Source: Marinisporobacter balticus
Lineage (GTDB): Bacteria > Bacillota > Clostridia > Peptostreptococcales > Thermotaleaceae
Length of the DNA stretch: 64,000 bases
Assembly: GCF_004345705.1 (NCBI RefSeq)
Contig: NZ_SLWV01000022.1
Location: 6,007-70,006, forward strand
Direction: 5' to 3'
The notes beneath the pieces were generated by a model. The model saw only the letters and a list, made by a program, of their open reading frames with translations, ran no database searches and was not told where the DNA came from. This document shows, in pieces, positions 1-8,124 of the stretch. A program made the position numbers and the translations under genes. The number at the start of each line of letters is the position of its first letter. Position 1 is the first letter of the stretch.

Positions 1-1105
1 CAGCAATAGGATATTTTGTATCTGTAGCCATAGGAATCAAGTCTTGTATATATGTATCAGGATCCGTCTTAAAATAATCCTGCTTAATAATATCCTCTAA
101 CTTTCTATTTTCATGTATAGCTTTAATGGTATCATCTATCGTAATGATTCCTTGCAATATTCGTTCCTTATTCACAACAAATATACTAGATATACCATTA
201 GACTTCATTTCTTTTATAGCTACCTTTAAACCATCTTTATTGAACAATAATGGTGATGGCTTAAACATTACATGCTTTGCTTGAACAACCTTTGAACGGT
301 CAATATCTTGGATAAATTCTTCAATATATTCATTCGCTGGCTCTGCTAAAATTTCTTCTGGTGTACCGATTTGTTCAACTTGCCCATCTTTCATGACTGC
401 TACACGATCTCCTAGTTTAAAGGCTTCATTGACATCATGCGTAATAAAAATAATGGTTTTTTTTACCTTTGCCTGAATGTCTAAAAGTTCAAGCTGCATA
501 TCCCTGCGAATAAGTGGATCTAGCGCACTAAATGGTTCATCCATCAATAAAATATCTGGATCATTGGCAAGCGCTCTAGCTAATCCTACCCTTTGCTGCA
601 TACCACCACTAAGCTCATGTGGCATTTTTTCTCCCCAGCCTCCCAAACCTACTGTTTCTAATATATCATTAGAAATTTTTAGTCGTTCTTCTTTGGCTAT
701 CCCCTTTACTTCGAGACCATATGCTGCATTTTCAACAACTGTTTTATGACTGAATAGTCCAAAATGTTGAAATACCATAGCAATATTGTTTTGCCTAAAA
801 GTTCTTAATTCTTGTTTATTAAACTTTACAATATCTTTTCCCTCAAAAAATATTTGTCCACTAGTAGGTTTATTCAATAGATTCAAACATCGAATCAATG
901 TAGATTTACCACTACCTGATAATCCCATGATTACAAATATTTCGCCTTCATTGACTTCAAAAGATACATCATTTATACCCACTGCATGTCCTGTTTTTTC
1001 TAATATTTCTTCTTTAGATATTCCTTTTTGTAATTTTTTCAATACACCCTTTGGATTACGTCCAAATATTTTTGTTAGTTTTTCAACTTTTATTTTGACT
1101 GCCAT
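1..1105 (-). CDS. opuAA: Glycine betaine/proline ABC transporter ATP-binding subunit (partial, C-terminus cut by window edge)
   Basis: ATPase of an osmoprotectant importer of the OpuA/ProU type. I translated it directly from the minus strand: it starts ATG GCA GTC AAA and stays open for about 368 codons to the window edge, so the stop is missing. Visible motifs are Walker A (GLSGSGKST), the signature LSGGMQQRVGLARA, Walker B (DILLMDEPFSALDP) and the switch His in ITHDVNEA. After the ABC domain (about residues 1-270) come CBS-type repeats (KVVQAKHVMF... and the GIITIDDTIKAIHENR region), which in OpuA/ProV sense ionic strength. It is the last visible gene of the operon, 19 bp after the permease gene. 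Confidence 0.93.
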   Translation of the reverse strand, partial: MAVKIKVEKLTKIFGRNPKGVLKKLQKGISKEEILEKTGHAVGINDVSFEVNEGEIFVIMGLSGSGKSTLIRCLNLLNKPTSGQIFFEGKDIVKFNKQELRTFRQNNIAMVFQHFGLFSHKTVVENAAYGLEVKGIAKEERLKISNDILETVGLGGWGEKMPHELSGGMQQRVGLARALANDPDILLMDEPFSALDPLIRRDMQLELLDIQAKVKKTIIFITHDVNEAFKLGDRVAVMKDGQVEQIGTPEEILAEPANEYIEEFIQDIDRSKVVQAKHVMFKPSPLLFNKDGLKVAIKEMKSNGISSIFVVNKERILQGIITIDDTIKAIHENRKLEDIIKQDYFKTDPDTYIQDLIPMATDTKYPIA

Positions 1106-1124
1106 ATCAAACGCCTACTTTCCT

Positions 1125-2018
1125 TTATTCAGGTATTTTAAACCGCTCTGCAATACCTTGTGTAATTCTATCAATAATAATAGCAATAACCACAATCGCT
1201 AGCCCTGCTTCTGTTCCTTTTGCAATATCAATTCTATTAATCGCAATCAATACTTCTGCACCTAATCCTTTTGCACCAATCATAGAAGCAACAACCACCA
1301 TTGACATGGCCATCATAGTCGTTTGATTGACACCTGTCATGATTGTCGGCAATGCCTGTGGCAATTCTACCTTTAGAAGGGTTTGCCAAGGACTAGAACC
1401 AAAGGAGTGCGCGGCTTCTACCATTTCTTTTGATACATTACGAATTGCTAGATTTGTTAATCGAATCACTGGAGGTACAGCATAAATCGTTGTAGCAAAC
1501 ACCCCTGGTACCTTTCCAAGTCCAAATAACATAATAGCTGGTATCAAATATACAAAACTTGGCATAGTCTGCATGGCATCTAAAACTGGCTTCATAAATG
1601 TCTCTATTTTTCTACTATAAGCCATCACTATTCCTATTGGTATTCCTATAAGTAAAGATATAACCACAGAAGTTAAAACTACTGCTAATGTTGACATCAT
1701 TAATGCCCAAAGACCAAAAGTCCCTATAAAAAACAACATGATCCCATAAGTAATCCCTGATGAAAGTTGTTTTTTAACACGCCATCCTACTAAAAAAACA
1801 ACCGCTATTGCAACCCACCATGGAATCCACTGTAAAAAACTTTCTACGGTCACTAAAAACCATAAAATTCCTGACTTCATAGCATCAAATATCTCACCAT
1901 AATTTGCGGTAAGATATTTAACAAACATCTCTACATATTTTCCTAGCTCAATGCGTAATGTTTCTGGAAATTGATTCATATTTTTTCTGGTTGCTATAGA
2001 ACATATGGCAACCAGCAT
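1125..2018 (-). CDS. opuAB: Glycine betaine/proline ABC transporter permease
   Basis: Membrane subunit of the osmoprotectant importer. It is about 297 residues with a long N-terminal extension, then six or so hydrophobic helices and the BPD_transp_1 (EAA) loop EAAHSFGSSPWQTLLKVELPQA-like region near residue 210. This matches the ProW/OpuAB family in size and layout. The start is ambiguous: GTG (2021) and ATG (2018) are adjacent, with AGGA about 8 nt ahead of the ATG. An internal ATG at 1979 gives the family-like N-terminus MNQFPETLR but lacks a good ribosome binding site. It lies between the binding protein (29 bp upstream) and the ATPase. Confidence 0.92.
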   Translation of the reverse strand: MLVAICSIATRKNMNQFPETLRIELGKYVEMFVKYLTANYGEIFDAMKSGILWFLVTVESFLQWIPWWVAIAVVFLVGWRVKKQLSSGITYGIMLFFIGTFGLWALMMSTLAVVLTSVVISLLIGIPIGIVMAYSRKIETFMKPVLDAMQTMPSFVYLIPAIMLFGLGKVPGVFATTIYAVPPVIRLTNLAIRNVSKEMVEAAHSFGSSPWQTLLKVELPQALPTIMTGVNQTTMMAMSMVVVASMIGAKGLGAEVLIAINRIDIAKGTEAGLAIVVIAIIIDRITQGIAERFKIPE

Positions 2019-2049
2019 CACCTCGTTCCTATTCTGATTTTATTCTCAT

Positions 2050-3075
2050 CTATTGAAGTGCATCTTTTACTTTTTGTGCTACATCCTTCTCTACCCACTT
2101 TGTCCATAAATCTTGATGCGATTTTAAAAACCATTGTGCAGCTTCTGATGGTTCCACTTCATTCTTTTGCATATAGGCTAATGCATCACTCGTAAGCTTA
2201 CTACTTGTTTTATATTGCTTTAAAAATTCTACTACATCTGGAGCCTTCTCCGCCATGCCTTTGTTTACTACTACCTCAACAGGTACAGTCGCAAACTCAC
2301 AAGCATATCCATTATTCCATAATTCTTCATTATAAGGTTCATCTGAAAGCAAAGTCATGTCATACTGTCCTATAATCCATGTAGGCTCCCAATAATAACC
2401 TAACCAAGGATCTCCTTTTTCATAAGCCCCTGCTATGGAAGATGCAAGTGCTGCATCAGAACCTGGACTAAAATAATTGAATTTTTTATCTAACCCATAC
2501 GTTTTCACTTTTGTTGCTAATATAGTATCTACTTCCCAACCTGGTATGGCCCCATAAATTCGTCCTTTACTTGGATCTTCTTCATCTTTAAAGATTTCCC
2601 AATATTTTTCTAAATCTTTAACTGTTTTTAAATCAGGTGCCATAGGTTCAACCCCTCGTTTAGGATCTCCTTTAATCACATAAGTTGGTACATACAATCC
2701 TTGTGCATTGTCTCCATAGTTTAATGAAAGTTTCACCACATCTCCACGCGCGAGATCTTCCTCATATCCTGTGATATTAGTGCCCCATGTTTCCATATAA
2801 ATATCAATATCGCCATTTTTAAGTCCTGTATATGTTATAGGCGTCGAGCCCGTTGTTACCTCTGTATTATATCCATATCCATTTTCAATGATAAATTTTG
2901 CTACTTCATTGTGAAAAGTAAAGCTATCCCACCCTGCATTTCCAAGGATCAATTTTGGTTTTGATGTAGCTGCTTGACCTTCTTTTCCCCCACAAGCAGT
3001 TAGTCCAAGCATACAAACTGCTACCAACAATATAAGAAGCAGTTTCATCATTCTGTTTTTCTGAAAAACATTCAT
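2050..3075 (-). CDS. opuAC: Glycine betaine/proline ABC transporter substrate-binding lipoprotein
   Basis: Extracellular binding protein of the importer, 341 residues. The N-terminus is a lipoprotein signal: basic start, hydrophobic core, then lipobox LTAC-GG with the Cys near residue 28. The mature part is an OpuAC/ProX-like type II periplasmic binding domain. Its Trp-rich segments (NAGWDSFTFHNEV, METWGTN, YYWEPTW) fit the aromatic cage used for betaine or proline-betaine. A strong AAGGAGG lies 10 nt before the ATG. It is the first gene of the operon, so the order is binding protein, permease, ATPase, the reverse of Bacillus opuA. Confidence 0.93.
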   Translation of the reverse strand: MNVFQKNRMMKLLLILLVAVCMLGLTACGGKEGQAATSKPKLILGNAGWDSFTFHNEVAKFIIENGYGYNTEVTTGSTPITYTGLKNGDIDIYMETWGTNITGYEEDLARGDVVKLSLNYGDNAQGLYVPTYVIKGDPKRGVEPMAPDLKTVKDLEKYWEIFKDEEDPSKGRIYGAIPGWEVDTILATKVKTYGLDKKFNYFSPGSDAALASSIAGAYEKGDPWLGYYWEPTWIIGQYDMTLLSDEPYNEELWNNGYACEFATVPVEVVVNKGMAEKAPDVVEFLKQYKTSSKLTSDALAYMQKNEVEPSEAAQWFLKSHQDLWTKWVEKDVAQKVKDALQ

Positions 3076-3186
3076 TTTTCAATTTCCTCCTTAATAATAG
3101 TCCAATAAAAATTGTTCTTTTATTGTAATATTGTTTGATGTACACAAAAAAGTATACGCTAAAAAAACAAATCCATTTCCCTGCGT

Positions 3187-3241
3187 TGTTGTCTATATAT
3201 TTTAGACAACACAAATAAATGTTAGAGAAATTTTCTAACAT
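3187..3241. promoter_or_regulatory. Two adjacent inverted repeats, candidate operators of the opu operon
   Basis: Two palindromes lie 110-165 bp before opuAC. One is TGTTGTCTA-N7-TAGACAACA at 3187-3211, with perfect 9-bp arms. The other is ATGTTAGA-N7-TCTAACAT at 3219-3241, with perfect 8-bp arms. Both have a 7-nt centre and start TGT-/ATGT-, as expected for two sites of one dimeric repressor such as a GbsR/MarR-type protein. No regulator gene is next to them, so the binding protein is unknown. Confidence 0.5.
3205..3222. repeat. 18-bp direct repeat, copy proximal to opuAC
   Basis: The sequence GACAACACAAATAAATGT matches 16 of 18 bases of the copy at 3546-3563. The shared part begins in the right arm of the 3187-3211 palindrome and runs into the next one. 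A site of the same protein at the distal promoter would explain the two copies. Confidence 0.55.
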
Positions 3242-3545
3242 ATGTAATGCAAAACTTAAAGTATAAACTACCATCTCCTTTGTTTAAAATCATTAAAATC
3301 CACTTATACACGAGGGCATGCTAAAGAATTAATACTTTATAGATTTTTCATAATAGGTTTTATAAGAAGGTTTTATAATCTTTATTTCAAAATAGAAAAG
3401 TATATGATTTGAAAAAGTTAAACAGAAGAAAAATCTGAAGTGTTAAAATATCAAAGAAATCATTAACGGATCATTTATGGGATCATTATGATAAGTTAGT
3501 AAAGGCTATCTTATAGATAATTAGATGCAAAATAAAAAAGTATTT

Positions 3546-3563
3546 GACAACACAAAAGAATGT
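3546..3563. repeat. 18-bp direct repeat, copy near the distal promoter
   Basis: The sequence GACAACACAAAAGAATGT is the second copy of the repeat at 3205-3222. It lies about 80 bp downstream (minus strand) of the strong promoter at 3644-3672, so a bound protein could block elongation. The rest of the 3242-3785 gap shows no convincing gene. Confidence 0.5.
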
Positions 3564-3643
3564 ATCCCATATACCCTTCATTCATGATTGCTTTTATATA
3601 TTGGGATTTAACAGTTATAAGATTATACCCCCTCATGTTTTTT

Positions 3644-3672
3644 AGTATATCATATAAGTCCATCTTTGTCAA
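3644..3672 (-). promoter_or_regulatory. Strong sigma-A-type promoter reading toward the opu operon
   Basis: On the minus strand there is TTGACA (3667-3672), a 17-bp spacer, then TATACT (3644-3649), close to consensus. The next gene in that direction is opuAC, so the transcript would have a leader of about 560 nt holding the repeats at 3187-3241 and 3546-3563. A closer TATACT-like -10 near 3150 lacks a good -35. Confidence 0.6.
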
Positions 3673-3753
3673 AATATTCATACTCTCCATCAGAACAGTC
3701 ATCCATTGAATCTATATATAATTAGGCTCCTTTTCTATTTAAATTTTCATAAT

Positions 3754-3787
3754 AAAAAAACAGGCAGAGCTCTCTGCCTGTTTTTTT
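3754..3787 (-). terminator. Rho-independent terminator after the methylmalonyl-CoA decarboxylase operon
   Basis: A hairpin with 9-bp arms (CAGGCAGAG / CTCTGCCTG, 3761-3780) is flanked by seven A on the left and seven T on the right. It can therefore stop transcription from either side. It directly follows the stop codon of the beta-subunit gene. Confidence 0.9.
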
Positions 3788-4931
3788 ATTTAGGTCCGAA
3801 CAATGAAAGCATAACCCCTGCTGCAACAGCTGAACCGATAACCCCTGCAACGTTAGGTCCCATTGCATGCATAAGTAAAAAGTTTGAAGGATTTTCTTTT
3901 TGTCCAACAGTTTGAGAAACTCTCGCTGCCATCGGAACAGCTGAAACACCTGCTGAACCAATCAGTGGATTAATTTTACCACCTGATAGTTTGTTCATAA
4001 CTTTTGCAAGAAGAACCCCTGCTGCTGTACCTACACCAAAAGCAATTACTCCTAATACGATGATTTTAATTGTTTCCCATCTTAGGAATGCACTTGCTTC
4101 TGCAGTAGCCCCTACTGAAAGTCCTAGTAAGATTGTTACGATGTTGATTAATGCATTTTGTGCAACATCTGAAAGTCTTCCTGTATGACCACTTTCTTTA
4201 AATAAATTTCCAAGCATCAACATTCCGATTAATGTAGCTGCCGGCGGTAACATTAATGAAACGACTAATGTAACCATAATAGGGAATAAAATCTTTTCTG
4301 TTTTCGAAACGTTTCTTAACTGATCCATTTTGATCATACGTTCTTCTTTTGTTGTAAGCGCCTTCATAATTGGCGGCTGAATAATCGGTACTAAAGCCAT
4401 GTATGAATAGGCAGCAACCGCAATGGCTCCTAATAGTTCTGGTGCCAATCTTGAAGCTAGGAATATTGCTGTAGGACCATCTGCTCCTCCGATAATTCCA
4501 ATCGCAGCTGCTTGCTGTCCTGTAAAATCTAAAAGGATTGCGCCTATAAAAGTTGTAAAAATCCCAAACTGAGCTGCTGCTCCTAATAGTAAGGCTCTTG
4601 GATTAGCAATAAGTGGACCAAAGTCTGTCATTGCCCCTACACCCATAAATATAATCGGTGGGAAAATTCCTAATTCATCTCCTTGGAAGAAATACCACAA
4701 AAGTCCCCCAGGCTGCCCATGTCCCCCATGTGGTGTCATCATCCCTGCAAGAGGTAAATTTGTTAAGAACATACCAAATGCAATCGGTATTAACAATAAT
4801 GGTTCAAAGCCTTTTTTGATGGCTAAGTATAAAAGTAAAAAAGAAACTAGGATCATAATAACATTTAAAGGAGCATCTCTAAATCCATAGAATCCTGTGC
4901 TTTTTAAAAAGTCTATGATAGTCTGTACCAT
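3786..4931 (-). CDS. mmdB: Methylmalonyl-CoA decarboxylase, beta subunit (Na+ pump)
   Basis: Integral membrane subunit of a biotin-dependent, sodium-translocating decarboxylase. It decarboxylates carboxybiotin and exports Na+. The 381 residues are mostly hydrophobic, with about ten helices. The family-defining segment GIIGGADGPT contains Asp151, equivalent to the Na+-binding Asp of OadB. The length is normal for the OadB/MmdB/GcdB family. A good ribosome binding site (AAAGGAG) precedes the ATG. It is the last gene of the cluster; the linked alpha subunit, mutase and epimerase point to methylmalonyl-CoA rather than oxaloacetate or glutaconyl-CoA as substrate. Confidence 0.93.
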   Translation of the reverse strand: MVQTIIDFLKSTGFYGFRDAPLNVIMILVSFLLLYLAIKKGFEPLLLIPIAFGMFLTNLPLAGMMTPHGGHGQPGGLLWYFFQGDELGIFPPIIFMGVGAMTDFGPLIANPRALLLGAAAQFGIFTTFIGAILLDFTGQQAAAIGIIGGADGPTAIFLASRLAPELLGAIAVAAYSYMALVPIIQPPIMKALTTKEERMIKMDQLRNVSKTEKILFPIMVTLVVSLMLPPAATLIGMLMLGNLFKESGHTGRLSDVAQNALINIVTILLGLSVGATAEASAFLRWETIKIIVLGVIAFGVGTAAGVLLAKVMNKLSGGKINPLIGSAGVSAVPMAARVSQTVGQKENPSNFLLMHAMGPNVAGVIGSAVAAGVMLSLFGPK

Positions 4932-4972
4932 TCGTATATCTCCTTTCTTTTGAGTTTAAAGGGTACTAGAAA

Positions 4973-5356
4973 CTATCCTAATACTATTAGTACATCTCCT
5001 GCACTTACAGAAGCACCCTTGCTTGTATGAATAGAAACTACCTTGCCACCTGCAGGTGCCATGATTTCATTCTCCATTTTCATCGCTTCTAGAATTAATA
5101 ATACTTGACCACTCTCTACAGTATCTCCTTCGTTTACTTTAATATCTAAAATGGTTCCTGGCATTGGTGCAGTAACACTATTTCCACCTGCTGGTGCTGC
5201 TACTTTTGGCGCTGCCTTTTTGGGTGCTGCTTTTGGCGCTGCTGCTCTTGGTGCAACTGCCGGTCTAGCTACAGGTGCGGGTGCTGAAGCGCCTCCAATT
5301 TCTTCTACTTCTACTTCATATGCATTTCCATTTACCGTTATATTAAATTTTTTCAT
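4973..5356 (-). CDS. mmdC: Methylmalonyl-CoA decarboxylase, biotin carrier (gamma) subunit
   Basis: Biotinyl carrier protein that moves CO2 from the alpha to the beta subunit. It has a short N-terminal strand region (1-25), an Ala/Pro/Lys-rich flexible linker (about 25-57), and a biotinyl domain (60-127) with the motif EAMKMEN, where Lys93 is the biotinylated residue. At 127 residues it is typical for MmdC/GcdC. A clear AAGGAGG lies 8-9 nt ahead of the ATG. It sits 41 bp upstream of mmdB in the same operon. Confidence 0.94.
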   Translation of the reverse strand: MKKFNITVNGNAYEVEVEEIGGASAPAPVARPAVAPRAAAPKAAPKKAAPKVAAPAGGNSVTAPMPGTILDIKVNEGDTVESGQVLLILEAMKMENEIMAPAGGKVVSIHTSKGASVSAGDVLIVLG

Positions 5357-5407
5357 TTTTATAATCCTCCTTCATGATCTTTTTAGATGATTTCACAGTA
5401 TCAATGA

Positions 5408-5818
5408 TTAAAATCTACTATTCATCTGCTCCACTCTACCTGTTCTTCCCCACGTCGGTGTAGCATCTATGACTCTCGTAATATTTCTAACGACAATATT
5501 ATGCGTAGAAGTTTGTAGACTTGCAGCAATAGCCGCAGTGATTACCGCTACTAATTCCTCTTGGTTATCTTCTTCCACTGCTACACTTGGTACAGCAACC
5601 TCTACTGGTGTTTTAACAACTTTTGTAGCTTCCGTTGGTGTACCATTGATCATTTTCGTCATGATTACAATTAATCCCCATAAAATACATAATGCTACGA
5701 ACGTTACACCCATCCCTAAAATCATTATCTGTAAAGAAGCTACCATCTTATCTCCTAGCGATAAACTTCCTATGATCTCAGGATCTTTAAATTTATCTAA
5801 CAATGATAATTTATCCAT
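5408..5818 (-). CDS. mmdD: Methylmalonyl-CoA decarboxylase, delta subunit (OadG family)
   Basis: Small membrane-anchored assembly subunit of the Na+-pumping decarboxylase. It has one transmembrane helix (about residues 26-52: LQIMILGMGVTFVALCIL...), then a charged Pro/Val/Glu linker. The C-terminal stretch (NIVVRNITR... TPTWGRTGR) is typical of OadG-like proteins in which the tail contacts the carboxyltransferase. It is 136 residues with an AGAGGTG ribosome binding site. It lies between the alpha subunit and biotin carrier genes, the usual position. Confidence 0.88.
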   Translation of the reverse strand: MDKLSLLDKFKDPEIIGSLSLGDKMVASLQIMILGMGVTFVALCILWGLIVIMTKMINGTPTEATKVVKTPVEVAVPSVAVEEDNQEELVAVITAAIAASLQTSTHNIVVRNITRVIDATPTWGRTGRVEQMNSRF

Positions 5819-5921
5819 ATTCTCACCTCTCTTTTTAAGCGTCTAAAACATTATAGTATAGGATACTTAGTTCATTACTTTGCTAAGTGAGTGATAAACC
5901 CCCAACTAAAATTTAGTCTAC

Positions 5922-7469
5922 TTATAGAGGAATATTTCCATGTTTCTTAGCAGGTCTTACTTCTCTCTTTGACGCAAGCATATTAAATGCATCTACAAGT
6001 CTAGGTCTTGACGCATTTGGCTCTATAACATCGTCAACATATCCTCTTTCTGCAGCTTTATAAGGTGTAGCAAATTCAGCTGTATATTCTGCAATTTTCT
6101 TTGCTCTTTCTTCTGCAGGATTTTGCGCATTTTTAATATCATTTCTAAAGATAATATTCGCAGCCCCTTGTGGTCCCATAACAGCAATCTCAGCACTTGG
6201 CCATGCCATTACAATATCTGCCCCTAATTCTTTTGAACACATCGCAAGGTAAGATCCACCATACGCTTTTCTTACAATCAATGTAACCTTAGGAACAGTT
6301 GCTTCACTATATGCATAAAGCATTTTTGCACCATGTCTAATGATTCCACCATACTCTTGATTTGTTCCTGGTAAGAATCCTGGAACATCTACAATGTTAA
6401 GTAGCGGGATATTATAAGCATCACATGTTCTTATGAATCTAGCTGATTTATCAGAAGCACTAATATCTAAACATCCTGCCAAGAATTTAGGTTGGTTTGC
6501 AATAATACCAACACTTTCACCATTTATTCTTGCAAAACATGTAATGATATTTTTTGCAAAGTGAGGTTGTACTTCATAGAAATCTCCATCATCAACAATT
6601 TTTCCAATCACATCAAGCATATCATATGGCTTGTTTGGATTATCTGGTAATATATCATCAAGTTCTGGAATCAATCTATTTACATCGTCTTCTGTTTCAA
6701 AAGCAGGCGCCGTTTCCATATTATTTGATGGTAAAAAGCTTAATAATCTTCTGATTTGTGCAATACACTCTTCATCATTTGCATCTATAAATTGTGCACA
6801 ACCACTTACTGAGTTGTGTGTCATTGCGCCACCTAGCGCTTCTGCTGTAACTTCTTCCCCTGTAACTGTTTTAATCACTTGAGGGCCTGTAATAAACATT
6901 TGACTTGTTTTATCTACCATGTAGATAAAATCTGTTAATGCAGGTGAATATACTGCGCCACCCGCACATGGTCCCATAATTACAGAAATTTGTGGGATTA
7001 CACCAGATGCAATCGTATTATTATAGAATATTCTTCCATATCCTGAAAGCGCATCTACAGCTTCTTGGATTCTTGCACCCCCTGAATCATTCATTCCAAC
7101 AATTGGTGCGCCTACTTTCAAAGCATTTTCTTGTACTTTACAAATTTTCGCAGCATGCATTTCCCCTAAAGAACCACCTACTACTGTAAAATCTTGTGCA
7201 AATGCGTAAACCAATCTTCCATCCACCATACCATATCCAGTAACAACACCTTCTCCTGGATTGTCTTGTTTCTCCATGCCAAAGTTTGTGCATCTATGTT
7301 TAACAAAAGCATCCAATTCAACAAAAGTACCTTCGTCAAATAATAAATTCATTCTTTCTCTAGCTGTTAACTTTCCATTTGCATGTTGTTTTTCAATTCT
7401 TTTTACGCCACCGCCCATATTAATTGTTTCTCTGCGTTTACGCAAATCTTCTATTTTGTTATTTGCCAT
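5922..7469 (-). CDS. mmdA: Methylmalonyl-CoA decarboxylase, alpha (carboxyltransferase) subunit
   Basis: Cytosolic carboxyltransferase that moves the free carboxyl group of (S)-methylmalonyl-CoA to biotin, giving propionyl-CoA. It is 515 residues, with the two crotonase-like halves of the PccB/MmdA family: an N-terminal half with GGSLGEMHAAKI and SGGARIQEAVDAL, and a C-terminal half with VDVPGFLPG and IVRKAYGGSYLAM. Both acyl-CoA oxyanion-hole glycine patches are intact. The ribosome binding site is AGGAGG. It is downstream of the epimerase, which supplies its (S)-isomer substrate. Confidence 0.95.
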   Translation of the reverse strand: MANNKIEDLRKRRETINMGGGVKRIEKQHANGKLTARERMNLLFDEGTFVELDAFVKHRCTNFGMEKQDNPGEGVVTGYGMVDGRLVYAFAQDFTVVGGSLGEMHAAKICKVQENALKVGAPIVGMNDSGGARIQEAVDALSGYGRIFYNNTIASGVIPQISVIMGPCAGGAVYSPALTDFIYMVDKTSQMFITGPQVIKTVTGEEVTAEALGGAMTHNSVSGCAQFIDANDEECIAQIRRLLSFLPSNNMETAPAFETEDDVNRLIPELDDILPDNPNKPYDMLDVIGKIVDDGDFYEVQPHFAKNIITCFARINGESVGIIANQPKFLAGCLDISASDKSARFIRTCDAYNIPLLNIVDVPGFLPGTNQEYGGIIRHGAKMLYAYSEATVPKVTLIVRKAYGGSYLAMCSKELGADIVMAWPSAEIAVMGPQGAANIIFRNDIKNAQNPAEERAKKIAEYTAEFATPYKAAERGYVDDVIEPNASRPRLVDAFNMLASKREVRPAKKHGNIPL

Positions 7470-7521
7470 TTGTCCAACCTCCTATCGCTTATGAAACTGC
7501 CAATCTTAGGCAGTTTTACCT

Positions 7522-7926
7522 CTATACTCTTTCGCTTAGCTCTAATAAAACGCCGTTTGTACTCTTTGGATGACAAAATGCAATCTTCGCTCCACCAGCA
7601 CCATATCTAGGTTTTTCATCAATCATTTTAACACCTTTTTCTATCATTTCCGCAATCGCTTCTTCAATGTTTTCTACTCTTAATGCAACATGTTGAAGAC
7701 CTGCTCCTTTTTTCTCGATAAACTTTGCAATCGGTCCATCTGGATCTGTTGATTCTAAAAGTTCAAGTTCACTATCCCCTACAGGTAAAAATGCTACTTT
7801 TACTTTTTGTTCTTCCACAACTTCAGTTCCTTGTAAGTCTAGTCCAAGCATATCTTGGTAGAATTTTAAACTTTCATCAAGACTTTTAACAGCGATACCA
7901 ATATGGTCAACCTTTAATACTTTCAT
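7522..7926 (-). CDS. mce: Methylmalonyl-CoA epimerase
   Basis: Interconverts (R)- and (S)-methylmalonyl-CoA, linking the mutase to the decarboxylase. It is 134 residues and shows the glyoxalase/VOC fold pattern: KVDHIGIAV at the start (metal His), LQHVALRVENIEEAI in the middle (second metal His) and GVLLELSE at the end (metal Glu). I use the ATG at 7926 because it has AAGGAGG 8 nt upstream and gives the family N-terminus. The reading frame is open further up, but that part is encoded by the repeats at 7937-8015. Confidence 0.94.
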   Translation of the reverse strand: MKVLKVDHIGIAVKSLDESLKFYQDMLGLDLQGTEVVEEQKVKVAFLPVGDSELELLESTDPDGPIAKFIEKKGAGLQHVALRVENIEEAIAEMIEKGVKMIDEKPRYGAGGAKIAFCHPKSTNGVLLELSERV

Positions 7927-7936
7927 TTTTGTCCTC

Positions 7937-8015
7937 CTTAATATATTTAAGTTTGTTCTTAATATTGTTAATATATTTAAAGTCATTTTTAAATGTACTT
8001 AATATATTCAAAGTT
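7937..8015. repeat. Three phased AT-rich repeats in the mce leader
   Basis: The sequence TTAATATATTYAA-AGT occurs three times, starting at 7938, 7968 and 7999, that is every 30-31 bp, about three helical turns. On the minus strand the copy nearest mce includes its ribosome binding site (ATTAAGGAGG). The units are nearly palindromic (TTAAATATATTAA). They could be operator sites on one DNA face or a local duplication of the leader. Confidence 0.5.
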
Positions 8016-8124
8016 ATTCATTTAAAGTACTTAAACTACTACGCAACTATAATACACTTTTATTTTCAAATTTGCAATACAAATTTCTTTTTTCTTTATT
8101 TTCCGATTTCTTTCTACGGTTTCA

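Noticed and set aside
2924..3274. 116-codon minus-strand frame overlapping the start of opuAC
   Set aside because: It runs through the operator repeats and overlaps the signal-peptide coding region of opuAC in another frame; a shadow.
3511..3702. 63-codon minus-strand frame in the opu leader
   Set aside because: It overlaps the strong promoter at 3644-3672, its first ATG lacks a ribosome binding site, and the peptide shows no recognisable pattern. Read as untranslated leader.
5151..5390. 79-codon Ala/Gly-rich frame opposite the biotin carrier gene
   Set aside because: It is the antisense of the Ala/Pro linker, a typical shadow frame.
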